DNA from: Gorsachius magnificus
Taxonomy: Eukaryota > Chordata > Aves > Pelecaniformes > Ardeidae
Direction: 5' to 3'
NCBI GenBank assembly: GCA_034008185.1
Contig: CM067109.1
Span: 34,752,885-34,816,884, forward strand
Length of the DNA: 64,000 nt
Below, one piece after another: positions 49,635 to 63,117 of this stretch. How positions within the stretch are numbered: the first letter of the stretch is position 1; each line of letters starts with the position of its first letter. The position numbers were made by a program, and so were the translations under genes. Under the pieces are notes generated by a model. The model searched no databases. It was not told the DNA's origin and saw only the letters and a list, made by a program, of their open reading frames with translations.

Positions 49635-50229
49635 AAAGACTGTGGGGTGTTCTTATTCAAGTTAATTAGGGTAACTTTGGCTGAACTTCAGTGAATTAGG
49701 AGCAAGTTTATGCTAAACTGAGTATGTTGTTCTTACGGTGAAATAGGAATCTAAGAAAACATGGCCATTCCTGAACCAAGCTGACTTGTGAGAGATGAGG
49801 TTGTAGTGAAGCATTTATTTCCTAAATCATAAATACCTCACATATTTAACTGTCTTTCTATGAAAATAAATTGCTCTGGTCCTTTTTCAAATATGTGTTT
49901 ATTTCAAAGTTGTAAAATACTTAAAATAGTGTGCCTTCTAATTTCCAAAGTCATCTTCCATTGGTCTATTGGTGCCTTTGTCTTTAGGAAATCATTAAAG
50001 TCTATCACTGTAGTAGTTAAGTGCTGTATTGTAACCAAGATTTGAACACTGTCCTAATAGCTTTGCTCTAACTCCATCCTAGAGCATGGGAAATTACCTT
50101 AGTCTGTCTGACACTGTCTACCCACTGCTTTATGTTGTATGCTCTGTACAGTCTGTGTTACTATTAGATAAAAACTCCATGCGAGCAGTGAGTGTTGGGT
50201 TTTATCTGTGCATTTTCCTGTCAACCCAG

Positions 50230-50487
50230 AAAGAACATTCTTCGATTCTTGGATGCTGAAAGAGATGTCTCAGTGGTCAAAAGCAGCTTCAAGCCAGGAG
50301 ATGTAATCCATTATGTACTGGACAGACGTCGCACCCTAAACATTTCTCAGGATTTGCACAGCCTTCTCCCTGAAGTTTCCCCAATGAAGAATCGTCGATT
50401 TAAAACCTGTGCAGTTGTTGGGAATTCTGGCATCCTTCTGGACAGTGGATGTGGAAAAGAGATTGATAGCCATGACTTTGTAATAAG
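50230..50487 (+). CDS. ST8SIA4: ST8SIA4 exon 3: polybasic region and first half of sialyl motif L
   Basis: This 258-base exon encodes the last base of R82, residues 83-167 and two bases of R168. It starts [13 protein letters not shown], which carries most of the polybasic region (R82 and R93 are known to matter for NCAM recognition), and sequon N119-I-S. From about residue 139 ([14 protein letters not shown]) it forms the first half of sialyl motif L, which binds CMP-sialic acid. C142 and C156, the cysteines that pair with C292 and C356 in the mammalian enzyme, are present. Residue 155 is G and 164 is D; I recall E and N in human. The acceptor is TCAACCCAG and the donor AG|GTGAGT. Both ends are phase 2. 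Confidence 0.95.
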
Positions 50488-53400
50488 GTGAGTTTTCATC
50501 TGCTGTTGAAGATACAGCCTGCTATGTTTCTTGGACAAAAGCTGGGAGAAATGTTTTAATATGAGATACAGATTTCAAGCATTACCTGAAATTAATCTGA
50601 AGCAGTATCCTTCATTGTGTGATTCCTCAAATTTAAATACATGCTCATGTTGTGGACCAGAAGATTATTTTTATAGTGAAAATAAGGGCTGGAGGAGAGA
50701 GGTTTGTGCTACTTATTTTTGCTGTTTGTTGATTTTATTCCAGACAAAATAAATATTCTTGTCAAGGCCTTGGCACAGTAAGTGCAAAATGTTTTCTCTT
50801 CCAAAAATATTCTTTCTTTGCTCTTGGCCGATGAAGGTGGCCAATTGTAAATTACTACATTACTTATGTGCAGCATGGGGTAAAATTTCACTGTGATGTA
50901 TCGATGTTGAACCAGATGGCTGTCATTAAGGTAATTGGAGGTCACACATCTAAATCCCTTCACATTGCTCTAAAAATGTTTCCCTGCAGTTTGGGAAAAA
51001 ATGTTAATATGCTTCACTTTTTATTCGTTCTTTAGACACACACAAGGGACCTTTGAACTTCACATATCAATAGGAAATAGAGAGGAATTGCTGGCCTCAT
51101 TTGATAGCCTGGCATTATATGGATATAGAGAAGGGTGGGCAAGAGATAAGTCCTTTTGCTTTTGAAGCAGAAGTTTCTATTGGTTTGGTCTGAGAAGGGT
51201 GAAAGAGCAGAAAACAGAAGGGCAGTGACAGAAAACAGTATAGAAGTAGTTGTCATTGTTAGTTATTTGCTTTTTCTTTTCTCAACTTGAAGAAAGGTGG
51301 TGGCAAAAAAAAATATCAAAAGGATAGGAAAAAAGAAAAATTACAGTTTTTCAGTACACAAGTCAAAGCAGGATATACATGTAAAAGATGTATCTTATTT
51401 GAAGGGTGTACTAGCAAGTGGCAACAGAAACAATAACACAATACTCTTTCATTTTCCTTATTTGTTTTGCTTGTACCGCTCTAGTCATTCAAATTAGCAT
51501 CCTTACTGCAGAAGGAATCCAAAAATATGTACCACATTTAGCCTGTGGCATGGTTTTTTACTCTCTCAAGAGATCAAATGTGATTCATTTAACAGGACTA
51601 CAGGAAAGTTTAGATACTACATTTTCTAGATGAAAATTTTCTTTCAGAAGGCAAGGTACATACTTTTACTTAGATCACGTGCTGAATTTCTCTGAAGTCA
51701 TCTCTGTGCCCTTTCCCATGTTTTAACTAGCCATGAAAGTAGGTGATGATATCTGATAGGAGATTTTAACTAATTCAAGCCATGTAGAGTGAAGATAATA
51801 ATCTTAAAGATTTGTCTATGAATATAACAAGAATGGTGAAGCTTAATAGGAATATCAGAAAGTTACTGTTGCTAATCAGTTATTTAGACTGGAGAAACGT
51901 CTCATATGGTGTATGACTAGTAAAAAATAGTATACTAACAGTATAAAAACTAGTTAGTCTGATGATGTTGTGGATAATAATCTTTATAAGGTTCTCGGAA
52001 TAGAATATTTGACCCTGCAGCCTATAGAGAGTTTTAATACAGTGGAATTTTTGGATTTATACATTAAAACATTTTAGAAGATCACAGATTTTCTCATAGG
52101 TATGTCTGGATGGGTGCATAGATACATAACATCTGTTTAAAATAAATAGCAATGAATTGATTTGTATTTTGAGTTAAAAAGTTGTATGCAACATGCTATG
52201 TAATCATGTGATCTAATGGTACTGGCATACATGATAACCACTCACCTCTACTGCTATTAGGATTCTGGTATTAAAATGTATCATGACACTCTGTTAGTAT
52301 CTTTGCTTTCAGCTGATTTCTCTAGAAGTAAAATGCACTCATTCTACTTGCCACCTGATGTTCCAAAAAGCAGTTATTGTATGTACTGTATGCAGCTAGG
52401 CGTATAGGCTGATGAACAAAATTTTTGTAGAAACTCCAGATGTTGAGTGCATTATGCTTAAAGGCTGTGATGAGTATGTTATATTATTTTTTTGTTTAAA
52501 TATATTATCCAGTTGATTTTGGTAGTACTGTATGTTCTTTTTGAGATCTGAAACAAAAGTGTTTTTGAGAGAGCTGTTTCTTAAAGCAGCAGTTCTAATG
52601 TTAGATCTAACACTAACAATACCATTAATTTAATGATAAAACCAATAGTAGAGATCTGTGAAAGTGAAAAGGACACAACAGACATCCAGCAGTATTTGCA
52701 CTACAGTACAATAAACTCAATGTCCTGAATGCTTCTATAAAAGTGGTATGAAGATGTTAGTAGTGATGAAGACACAGAATATATGCTTTATTACGGGTAA
52801 AGAATGTCAGTACCTAGCACTTTAATTAATTTAAGGTTGATAGTATCTGTCCATTTCTTTGAAAGTCATCCATGGTTACTTATAACTGTCTTCCTTTGAG
52901 ATATTCCAGAATATTCAGTGCCTTTTCTATAACAATGTCTCTCAAAGAATGTTGATCCAACAGAGATAAAGTATGATTAGAATACTTCTATTTAAAAGTA
53001 GGCGCCTAAACTAGAATCAAATAATAAGCATGCCTGCAAGCCAACGTATAGTTCTATCAGTAACTTTCTCTTTTTCAGACATCTCTGAAAGTCTGTAAAT
53101 AAGGGTCATTTTTGCAAGCAAGGTAATGTCAACATAATCAGATTCGCTGTATTTACTGAACATTTTAAAGTGGCTTGGTTTTAATTACTTGATCACATAA
53201 GGCCTTATTTTGTTCTCACGGCATCAGAAATCAAGAGTCTATGGATAAATCTTCTGCTAGGATAAAATGGATTAGTTCCACAAGTTCATTGAAGTCATGC
53301 CTATTTTGACAGTAGAAAGTGTGACCCATCTAGTTAAAATTGGAAGCAAGGAGACTCTTTGCTACTAAAAAACCCAGCTGTGCTGACTATAAACTATTTA

Positions 53401-55542
53401 CTGTTTCCCATATTCCTTTCCTTTTTACCTCTTATGTTTTTACACCCTGTTAAGTGACTATTGATCCTTGCAGCTCTACTACTTTTGTAGTGGTGAGTTG
53501 AAGCATGCTGCATTGTGATACTATACCCAGAAAGGGTATGAAGCATTCCAAAATCTCTGATTCCATAAAATAAATCAGAATGAAAATTTGAGATAATCAA
53601 ACAGATTACATTTAAAATGTATAAATGGCACAGTGCTGTTGCAGAAGTTATTTTTTGCATAGTACTGTTTTCAGCTGTTTCTTTAGCTGTTGGGTCAGAT
53701 ATATGATGCTCACTCCCTGTGAGTTTTAAATACAATACATCTTATTCCCCAGTTGTCTACACTTTCTCATGCTGAAATTCTCATATCAGGGCTGTGTTAG
53801 CTGTAGCATCTTATAGAACAGATGAACTTTTTATAGGAAGTGGTACATTCTGAAATGCAATAGTTACATAGGACTTGTTGAAAAATACAACTGTATTTTG
53901 GGTAAATGTAAAACAGCAATACTAAACATTGCCAAGTAATATCTTTCAGATTCCTGGAATTACTTCTGGCAGCCAGTAAGTACCAAAAAATATTCAGTTC
54001 AGCTTTGGGTTCAGAATTTGAACAAAGCCAAAGATCAGAATTTTTTTTAATTCATGGAATTCATCATTCATGATATGAACTTTTCAAAAGCAGAGGCCAA
54101 GTAGACTTTTGGAGTTATTTAGTTAAAAAACAAACAAACCCCAAACCTAGTAAATAATATTGTGGTGACACTACTTCTGAAAAAGTCCCTTTCATTTCAG
54201 TTGGACTATATGCAGAACAGGCCAGTTAAGTGAAGCTGTTTGACTAGCTTAGACTGCTCTGACAAGGAACAGCCATGAGATATTAATTGCTTCTTTCTTT
54301 GGACTGAAGTGCCCAGTTTGTATGTTACACCTCTTCTTTTTCCCGTTGGAGTGTTTTCCTGCTAACTCAGTCAGCATCTAGGAATCAAGCTGAATATTTT
54401 TTCCATAATTGGTGATAAAATTTTGCTGGACAAACGCAGCTCTTATTTTTCTAGTGTTCTTTGATTAAATTTTTTAACATGGCAATTCTTGTGATTAATG
54501 AAGTTGACATGGAAAAACCTTGTAGTCCTTTAATAAATTTGTTGGTTTATGCTATGAAAAGAGGAGGATAATCTGTTTGACTTCTTCCCTGATGTCTTGG
54601 TTTTCTGGGCAATCAATTGTGATACGAGCAGAAGACAGCATATCTGTTCAGGAAGAAGAAAAGGAGAGACTTTCTAGCCATACCATGGAGGTGTGCTTGC
54701 TCATTTCAGAAGCACAATTAAAATTTCTCTGTTAATCTTAATATGTAAGCAGGGAGTGGTAATAGCTTCTTCCTTCTGTGTTGTTCCTCCAGCTGATAGG
54801 AAAAAAAAATCATAAATTTTTCAGAATAAAAAGATTTAGGGTAATAATGTACTTATATTCTGAAATTTTATTTTCTTTGTAACTTTTATCAGCTTTTATG
54901 TTCAAATACTTATTTAATACACCTTGCTCGGAGCCATTGTGCCAGTAGAGCTGGGTGCTCAGAGCCAACAGATCTGTTGAAAGCAAGTTGCCTATTTTAC
55001 AGAGTTATTTTCAAACATGATTCTTCCCTTAAAAATAACATTTGAATACATCATGACTAGCTCATTAGACCTTTTTCAGCTCTCAAATGTGGCAGCTCTG
55101 GTTTTGCCCTTTGTCTCTTCCTACACACTGTTACACTATATTGAAAAGTCAAATGAAAGCAGAAGAAAGCCAGAAGGCTATAATTTCAGATATTCTTGAT
55201 TTGGGTGCCTGAGAAACGGGGAGCACCAGTGTAGCTCTTCAGTGTTTCCAGTGGAGTTAGCTATGGGTGACCTGCACCTCAGGAGAACCTTGGAGAAGGC
55301 CTCACTTCTTGTGGGCACATTTTCCCTTACTGGCATCACCTCATGATGACTTCAGCTGCTGGAAGGGGTCCTTGCATGACAGCTACTCCGGGCAGCCCGT
55401 CATGGGGTGAGAGCTGATGCAGAGATGTCGTCTTATAAAGCTGAATCTCTTGCTCAGTCAGTACGCAGCAGCTGGTGCTAGTGGGCCGCAGTACTGGGTA
55501 CCCTCCATAAGCATTTATAATTCCAACTTTGGTGCAACTTAC

Positions 55543-55560
55543 TTTTTTTTTTTTTTTTTT
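55543..55560. repeat. Poly(T) run of 18
   Basis: Homopolymer in intron 3, followed by ATAAAAAAGG. Confidence 0.9.
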
Positions 55561-58500
55561 ATAAAAAAGGAAGTTAATTCTTAAGTAGGTGACATGGGAG
55601 GAGATTTAAGGACATAAGTTTAGAAGGTTAAGGCAACAGCAGTAAGAAGTGACCTCTCTAAACCCATATACAAATGATCAAAGATTCCAGAGTGGTTTCT
55701 TAAATACCTAGGTGTCCTATAAGCATCCAAATGTAGAGCAGATAGGGTTAGCCTCACTCTTTGTATAATTATCCTGAGATAAAAGGATAAAATTATTTTA
55801 GAGTTGCTTACAACTATTGTTGATACAAAGCTTTTAATTTAGTAGTTTTCTGAACAGTTTCAAATGCAGGAAAGCTTCAGTAATTCATTTGTTCATTAGC
55901 TGAGTATTCTGATTAAGAGGTGTGACAATGTTCAGAACAGTCTTAGTCTAAACATTACCTTTTTTGCTGTTCTCTGTTTTTGAATGTTCTAACTACTGCT
56001 TTTTTCTACATTCCAAACTCATGACCCTGAAGTGCTGCTTCTCCAAATTAATGAAAACAGTCATTTTGCCTGAACTTATTGCAAGGATAAATTTTTTTTA
56101 ACCCTTTCTGTCTCATGGTGTTGCAGAATTATTCTAAAGGTTTTTGTATCAGCATAGTAACACTACAGTAGTATTTTGATTATTGCCTATAGAATATACC
56201 CTTTACAGATGGTAATGTGTAAAGGTATTTTCACATAAAAAGGCAAAGATATGGGTATTCAGGAAACTACTAAGTTCCATTTCTCAGGTTTTTTTATATT
56301 AAAATACAATTTTAAAAATTTCGCTGCTGTGTTTTTTTTTTCCATATGCAAAAACCTTTCAGTGATAGAGATTCCTTTATTTTGGTGTCAAAAGTAATGG
56401 TGTTGGAAAGATCAGTAAAACTAATTCATGGGTAATGTTGCAGCAAGTCCTTACTGGTAATAAAGATGTAAATAAAGTGTTATGCCACTGCTTCTAAAAT
56501 AATACTTAAACCTTTTCTGTCACTTCACTGTGCTCTGTCAATTGAGGATAACTTGCATTTCAGTCACTGGTGTTAAGAAGTTGCTAGGAAGAAAGAATTT
56601 AATGATTATCAGTATAGGTTCTAGTTTGGGCAACAAGAAGTAATAAAGTTTATTAGCAGGTGATGTTACAAAAATGCATCTTCTAATTAAACTGAAATCA
56701 GTCATAAATTCAGGATTCTTGTGGACTTGTGTTATAAAAGGGGATATCATATCAGGTCAATAATGGTATATTTTACATGGCACATCTTAAAAGACAGCTG
56801 TGATTCCTGTGTGTGAATAGAATCTGTAATTATGCTCTACCTGAGCTTCTATACAGCTTGCAGCTCTCATGAGACATTCTCTGTTGTGCCATGCAGAGGA
56901 TAAGGCCTGGAATGAAGTGGGGGATGTCAGGGCATTCACTGATAATCCAGATCCCTGAAGCGATTTTAGTTTTATTGGGAGCCAAACAAGTATACAGAAC
57001 ATGTGAGAATCCATATATTTTACTAATAATTAGATTCGGCAGGGGGAGAGAAGAGGTTTGTGTGTGTTTTGTTTTGTTTTTTTTGTCAATCTCCCTTTTT
57101 TGGGTGTATGTGAAAGTTATCACAGTGCTGCTGCTGCACACCTTTATTTGAAGAATTGAGTGAAATTATGTGCTATTCTGCAAGAGAAAACTCCAACTGT
57201 TAGGTTGTCTGCTGCCTTGAACTTAATTTTTTTTCCTCATGTGTGCTTGAGCCTTGAATTATACTTTCACATCCAAAAGTTTCTTAAAATTTCAAGAAGC
57301 TTTGAATTTAAGATGGCAATTTTGATTCTTACAGGAATCTGAATATGAACCTGAATATAAAAGCTTGCAGGCTATTTAGGAAAGAGTGTGTGTTACTGAT
57401 ACTAGTTTAGGTAATGCCTTATGTTTCAGAAAGGTTTAATGTTAGGTCTTCCAGCAGAAATCTAACTTTCATTTTTTGGCTTCTCTGAGTGTATGTGGTT
57501 AATATGCAATAGGTATATTTCGCCTTGCTCTACAAGGAGAAGATATTAATGAAACAAAACATGTTTTTACAAGAACTTTTGTGCAGCTTGGGCTTTAGAG
57601 TGGTTGCTAAATATTTATTTCAACCTGTAAGCCTCAAGTCCACAGATTGTTAAAGGATTAACAAGTGTGCAGATTCATGGCCAATTCTTGCATTATTGCT
57701 GTGTGAAAAACAATGTCAAATAAAATGGAAATAGAAATCACTTTTACTCAAGTAAATTTTTATGACTTTTACTTAAAATCAGCTTCAAAAATAATACTGC
57801 TATTTGGCCTATGAATATTACGTATTGGACATTTGTGTGCATATACATGAGCTGTATGTTTACTTGTGACCAAGCAAGCTCAGCTGAATCTCTGTGGAAT
57901 AACTGACTTCCTAATTGAGTATATTTTTGTGAATATGTTTTCATTATTTTCTTTGTTAAGCTCTGCTTTCTAAAAGACTAAGTATGTTATGTATGTGTCT
58001 TGGCCATAAAGGCATCACAGCAAACCCAGACTTTATTACTTTGATATATGTGGTTTAGCAGTATTTACTCCATTCTTCAGTCTTTCCTGATGGCATGCAA
58101 CTCCAGACATTGGCAGTTTGGTTCTTTTTTTTCCCCACACTTTTTCTTAACATACCCCACTGTAACTAATATTTGCAACACACAGTTGTGGAAGAAGCAG
58201 GTTTTCAGTGACTGAGAATTTTTGGTCTGTTTATCTTAGGATCTCGGTTATTCTGCAGGTACCCAAATACCATGTGATACTTCAGACCTGAACTAATTTT
58301 TCCCTTTTACACCAGATCTCATTTTAGTGATAGCATTGCAGTGCATGTTGCTGTGGAAAGTCTTCTGCTATCACATTGAAAGCTTGTGGGTGGGAACCTC
58401 TGCATTTTTACTATGAATATTTTTATATATAAATTTGCCTTTCAGTATCGTGATTATACATTAATATTATGTAAATTAGGTGGCCTGTAAACTTACTGAT

Positions 58501-60814
58501 TACCTACATAGTGTAACTGATGCCTGATAGTAAGTTTAGAGTAACTACCCTGTTGAAATGGCAGCGCTAAAGTTTTGGACGTGGCCTGGGCTGATGTCAT
58601 GGGAAGAACAGGAGCTGCAGCATTAATTTAAGATGCTGTGCGTATTATTGCCTATGATACTACACAAATTATGAACATTTCCCACTTACTTAGTTTTTTT
58701 TCCTATCCCCCTCTCCCAAATGTACCAATCTTTGTCTCATTAAACTGGTTTCTGAACACTTACACTGTAGAAGGTATTTAGAAGAAGTAAGGAAGCAAAT
58801 AGTGACTCTACTTGCTAGTTTAGTGCAAGGCAAAAAAGAAGGAGCTTCTGATTAAAAAAAATTATATAAAAAAAAGACCAAAACTATAAGCTTGTTAGTT
58901 TTAAAGAATACACTTACAGTGTTTTTTTTATGGGGGAAAAAAAGAAACCAAGGGAACTAATGAAAAACATTATTTTGCAAAGCTATTTTTGCTGGGGCAA
59001 GCCACATTTCATTATTTTCTCTGGAAACCAGCAGTGACTTGGGCTCAGGAGAAGAAGTTTTACAAACCTTTATGTAATGTGATGTGTATTCTCAGTGATT
59101 TGTTTGCTTAATTGCTCAGTGCTATATGACTTAATTCCAACCTGTTCTCATAGCCTCAGTGTTAGTAATGTAGCAGGTTTGTCCTGCTCAGCCTGCTTGC
59201 TTGCAGGCTGGCTAACATGAAGGCAATGCTGAATTTTTTTTAGAATGAATGGAAGATGATCGTATGTTGCAGAAAATTGTGTTTTGGAGTAAAATTTTAA
59301 CCAGTCGTGTAGTTGCAAGGTACCAGTACTGTGGCATGTGAAAAAGAGGAAACTCAGTATGCAGTCTTTTATTTATTCTTCCTGCTGGATTTGATATAGT
59401 AATGGCAACTTAAAAAGAAAAAAAAAAAGTAAGGTTTCGTTTGTTGTGTACAAATTCCTAGGCATGTAATGGTAAAGCTTGTGGTGCAGAGTCCCCGTCA
59501 CCTTCTCATCACAGTTGTGAATGTAGTCGGTATTCTGTGCCTTACAACAGATGAGCTAGAATTAAAGAATTTAACAAGAGAAGGGTATTTCATTGCCTAT
59601 TTCAAAGTTGTTCAGTTAATAGGATTCTTAATTTGACCTAAAATAAGTATATGTTTATGTGTGTCTCTGAATACAAAGTTCTCTTGAAAGAGTCCTGAGA
59701 ATTGATGGGAGATTATTGACGTCTGCTAACAAAATAAATTTTAAGATTCCAACAACTGTATGAAACTGTGGCAAAGCATAAAGATGCATTAGAGGTTAAG
59801 ATAAAAGTTCTGAAACAGGTAACAGGTAACAAAAACTATTTATGTATACTCAGGTCTATATTCAACTACTCAATAGCTAGTTTCATTAGCCCTATAAAAT
59901 TTTCTTCAACTCATCTGGAAATATAAATTATCTGGTCCTATCAGTTTAGGTTAAGTCTTCACTAGCGCATAAACTCTAGAACTCGTATAGAAACATTTCT
60001 GACACAACTGCTCCATTTATTCCCTACTGAAGAATGCATTGGTTTTAATTGATAAGTTTTAGCAGGTGTTTTATATTTTCCAACTTCGTGGATAAATATA
60101 GAGTAATTATTTAATATTAACATTTATAATTTAGTGAGCACTAGAATTATTCTTTGAAGGAAGTAACCTCTAAGAAAATGAGAGGCAGCTTAATGAGGAT
60201 AATACTTTTATAACTTGGTCAACTACAACTAATTTAGTAATGTTTATTTCCTTAACAGAGCTAGAAATTTGTGTAGACCTTCTCTTACATTCGTATTCTA
60301 CTGAAATAACAACCTTAGCAGTGTACTGCTAACAGCATCTAGTTACTTCTTCAAAAACAGAGCCTTTCAAAATGCAGATGTACTTGATCACATTATTTCA
60401 AACTTCAGCACTGCTACTAATCCATATTTATATAACTGAATTTTTAAAAGATCAAAGTTTAAGAGGTGCTCAGCATTTGGAAAGCAAAATGCCTTACCTG
60501 CCTCTAATATTATAATCAGGTGTCTAATTTGAGACACTAAAGCTAGAAAAATATGACTAATATTCTAAATAGCTGTTCATAGACAACCCCATTGTTACAG
60601 AGTGTATTTGGATTGCTCATTACTTCTGAAGATATGCTTGAAAAATCTGAATATGCAATATGTTAAGAATTCACATTGCTTATGCCATATACCTTTCTAA
60701 AATACAGTATTTGGTATTAAGTATAGTACTGATGAAGCAGTAATGACATGCAAGGTAGGTAGATGTTATATTTGGTATGCCTGTGACGATATTTTCAGGA
60801 TCTAGATGAAATTA

Positions 60815-60855
60815 CATATACATACATGTATACATATGTACAAATACATAACAAT
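60815..60855. repeat. Imperfect ATAC/TATG tract
   Basis: Short TACATA/CATGTATA units form a low-complexity, partly palindromic tract. Confidence 0.7.
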
Positions 60856-62823
60856 ATACTTGTTTCAAGGTGCACACACTTTTAAGATTTAGGCACTGAT
60901 GCTGTTGGCAGATCAGGAAGGAGCTGTCAAAAATCATGGAATCATATTAAAACCATAAGGCCTATATTAAGTGTTCACATTTTGTGTATATTGTACAGCT
61001 TTTTAAACAAGGTAGTGTTGGTACATAGGTGTTTCTCAAAGTTGGACACACAGCAGCATTTGCAATGTCAAACTCTGTCTTATGTTTGTAATTAATAGAT
61101 GTCATCATGTGCATATATGTGTGACTACTGAAAAAAATCTGCTGTGCGAGAATCCTTAATTATGTTGTGCAGTCTGCCTTATAAAGAGGTATTTTCAAAA
61201 GCAGCAGTAATTCAGTGAATTTGATTGGTTGATTTTAAGTCTTTGGGTTGATGTTTTTCTGTTGTTGTTTTTAGATTTTATGCAACACAAAACTTTTGAC
61301 AATTCCAGGTTATAGGTTCATGCATTAAGGCTTTTAGAAACAATTTTCAAATCAGTGGGAGTTTTTCTTGATCTCTAACTACCATTTTCTAAAAGATATT
61401 ATTCTTAGCAGCCTGTAATGCATGCAGATGGTTTGTGGAATAGATGTATAAAGGTAGTGAAGAATGTAAATCTGTTTCCTAAGAAAGCTTACATCTGCCC
61501 ACATGTCATCAGAAACTTGGACGGCTTTATCTCCTAAGAATATATAGGCTTTATGGTCTTCAAAACATTTCTTTGTGAAGGAGATAGGGCCACTTCTTTA
61601 GCTGATAATTACAGAAAGAAAATTATGTTCTGTGGAGTTAGTATTATCACTCAGGACTAGGTCATCAGTTGGTGTTAATATTACGCTTCTGACTTCAGCT
61701 ATTTTTATATGACATTGGAGATCTGGCCATTAGAATATGCTAGGGGATAAGCTTAAGTAAAACGTTTACTGTACCAACAAAGAATTGCAGAACTAATAGA
61801 ATACTAATAATATTTATATTAGGAATATAAAAACATGTAAATGTTTTGAAGGACCTAGTTCCAACATTGCTTCTTAGGTTTCTTCACCTCAACAGAGCAG
61901 TTTTTTAAATTGTGAAAATACTGTTGTGTCAAGATACTTGTTTGGGACATACCAGCTACAGGCTAATTCACTGAGGATGTTGTGGAGGTGATTTGTTTCA
62001 GTCAAATCATACTGGTCACTGAAATGGCAATTGATTTCTGAATTGCATTTTTGTCACCTTGCATCCAATGCTGCCCATGGAGAATGCTGCATCTGTGTGG
62101 TCATACATATATGTGTATTTTTATAACTGAGGTAAAAAATAATGATGAGACCTTTTTCTCAAGCAAAAAAAAAGGAAAAAGCACAAAGCTACTGCAAAAT
62201 TATACAAGGTTTGAAAATGATACCTCAAGGAAAAATGGAAAGATTAATATTTTTTTCCAAAAATTTCATTGCTAAATGACATGAAAATACTAAATTTTAA
62301 AACATCCAGTCAGCTGCATTGATAATATCAAAAAGCAAAATATCAAAACATGGAGTAAATTATTTGTAAATCATATTTAAATACTGTATTGTAAAAAATA
62401 AGCAATGACCAAACTGTACAAATTATAATTTAATTGGCTGGCATGGCTTCGTTTAAGAGTGTGAGCTGTTGGTAATGTGATGACGATGGATACTAATGAA
62501 AGGCAATAGGTGTTAGAAAGCATACATAAGGGCTACTCTAGCTGTTGATGCATTTTAAGGCGTGGTGACATGGTTTTCAATTGTACAAAGAACTTTTTTT
62601 CCTCACAGCATTATGTACATTTAATGTTTTTAAGAAATTTGCCTAATGAGTGTTCAAGTTAAAATGCTACGTGTTATCACACCTATTATCACTGGTATTT
62701 TTTTCTCACATTAAATTGAAATGGGCTTGCATGTTCATTTTCAGTTTTCCCTTCATGCACACATTTTTCTGAGTTAATGTTTCATATTTATTTTCATTTT
62801 CCCATTAATTTCTTCCTCTTCAG

Positions 62824-63117
62824 GTGCAATCTAGCTCCTGTGGTGGAGTTTGCTGCCGATGTGGGAACTAAATCTGATTTTATTACCATGAACCCATCAG
62901 TTGTACAAAGAGCATTTGGAGGCTTTCGGAATGAGAGTGACAGAACAAAATTTGTGCATAGACTATCTATGCTGAATGACAGTGTCCTTTGGATCCCTGC
63001 TTTCATGGTCAAAGGCGGAGAGAAGCATGTGGAGTGGGTTAATGCATTAATCCTTAAGAATAAATTGAAAGTGCGAACCGCCTATCCATCACTGAGACTT
63101 ATTCATGCTGTCAGAGG
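62824..63117 (+). CDS. ST8SIA4: ST8SIA4 exon 4: second half of motif L and start of PSTD
   Basis: This 294-base exon encodes the last base of R168, residues 169-265 and two bases of G266. It begins [19 protein letters not shown], the second half of sialyl motif L, so the motif is split by intron 3. Sequons N204-E-S and N219-D-S are kept. From K246 it encodes the first 20 residues of the polysialyltransferase domain (PSTD, about 246-277), including R252, a residue known to be needed for polysialylation. The acceptor is CTTCCTCTTCAG and the donor GG|GTAAGT (GT at 63118). Reading through the donor would stop at TAA. The next exon should begin by completing G266 and continue the PSTD. Confidence 0.95.

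Larger units (their letters stand above)
38737..50229 (+). other. ST8SIA4: ST8SIA4 intron 2
   Basis: Phase 2 intron of 11,493 bp. It contains a 26-base duplication just after the donor (38761-38812), an old CR1 trace (about 44565-44965), a 9-base-unit repeat (44155-44179) and the CR1 at about 48390-49634. The remainder is AT-rich sequence in which I see no other gene. The acceptor is TTCCTGTCAACCCAG. Confidence 0.9.
50488..62823 (+). other. ST8SIA4: ST8SIA4 intron 3
   Basis: Phase 2 intron of 12,336 bp. It is AT-rich and, notably, without any clear CR1 or LTR. It has a T18 run (55543-55560), an ATAC/TATG tract (60815-60855) and a locally GC-richer patch at about 55200-55500. The 3' end has a good polypyrimidine tract (62781-62820) before CAG. 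Confidence 0.9.

Noticed and set aside
53394..53735. 113-codon minus-strand frame in intron 3
   Set aside because: No domain, no splice signals of its own and no compositional change from the intron.
60930..60970. AATCATGGAATCAT...ACCATAAGG resembling a reversed CR1 3' tail
   Set aside because: Only about 35 bases resemble the tail and the sequence after it does not continue into CR1. Too short to call.
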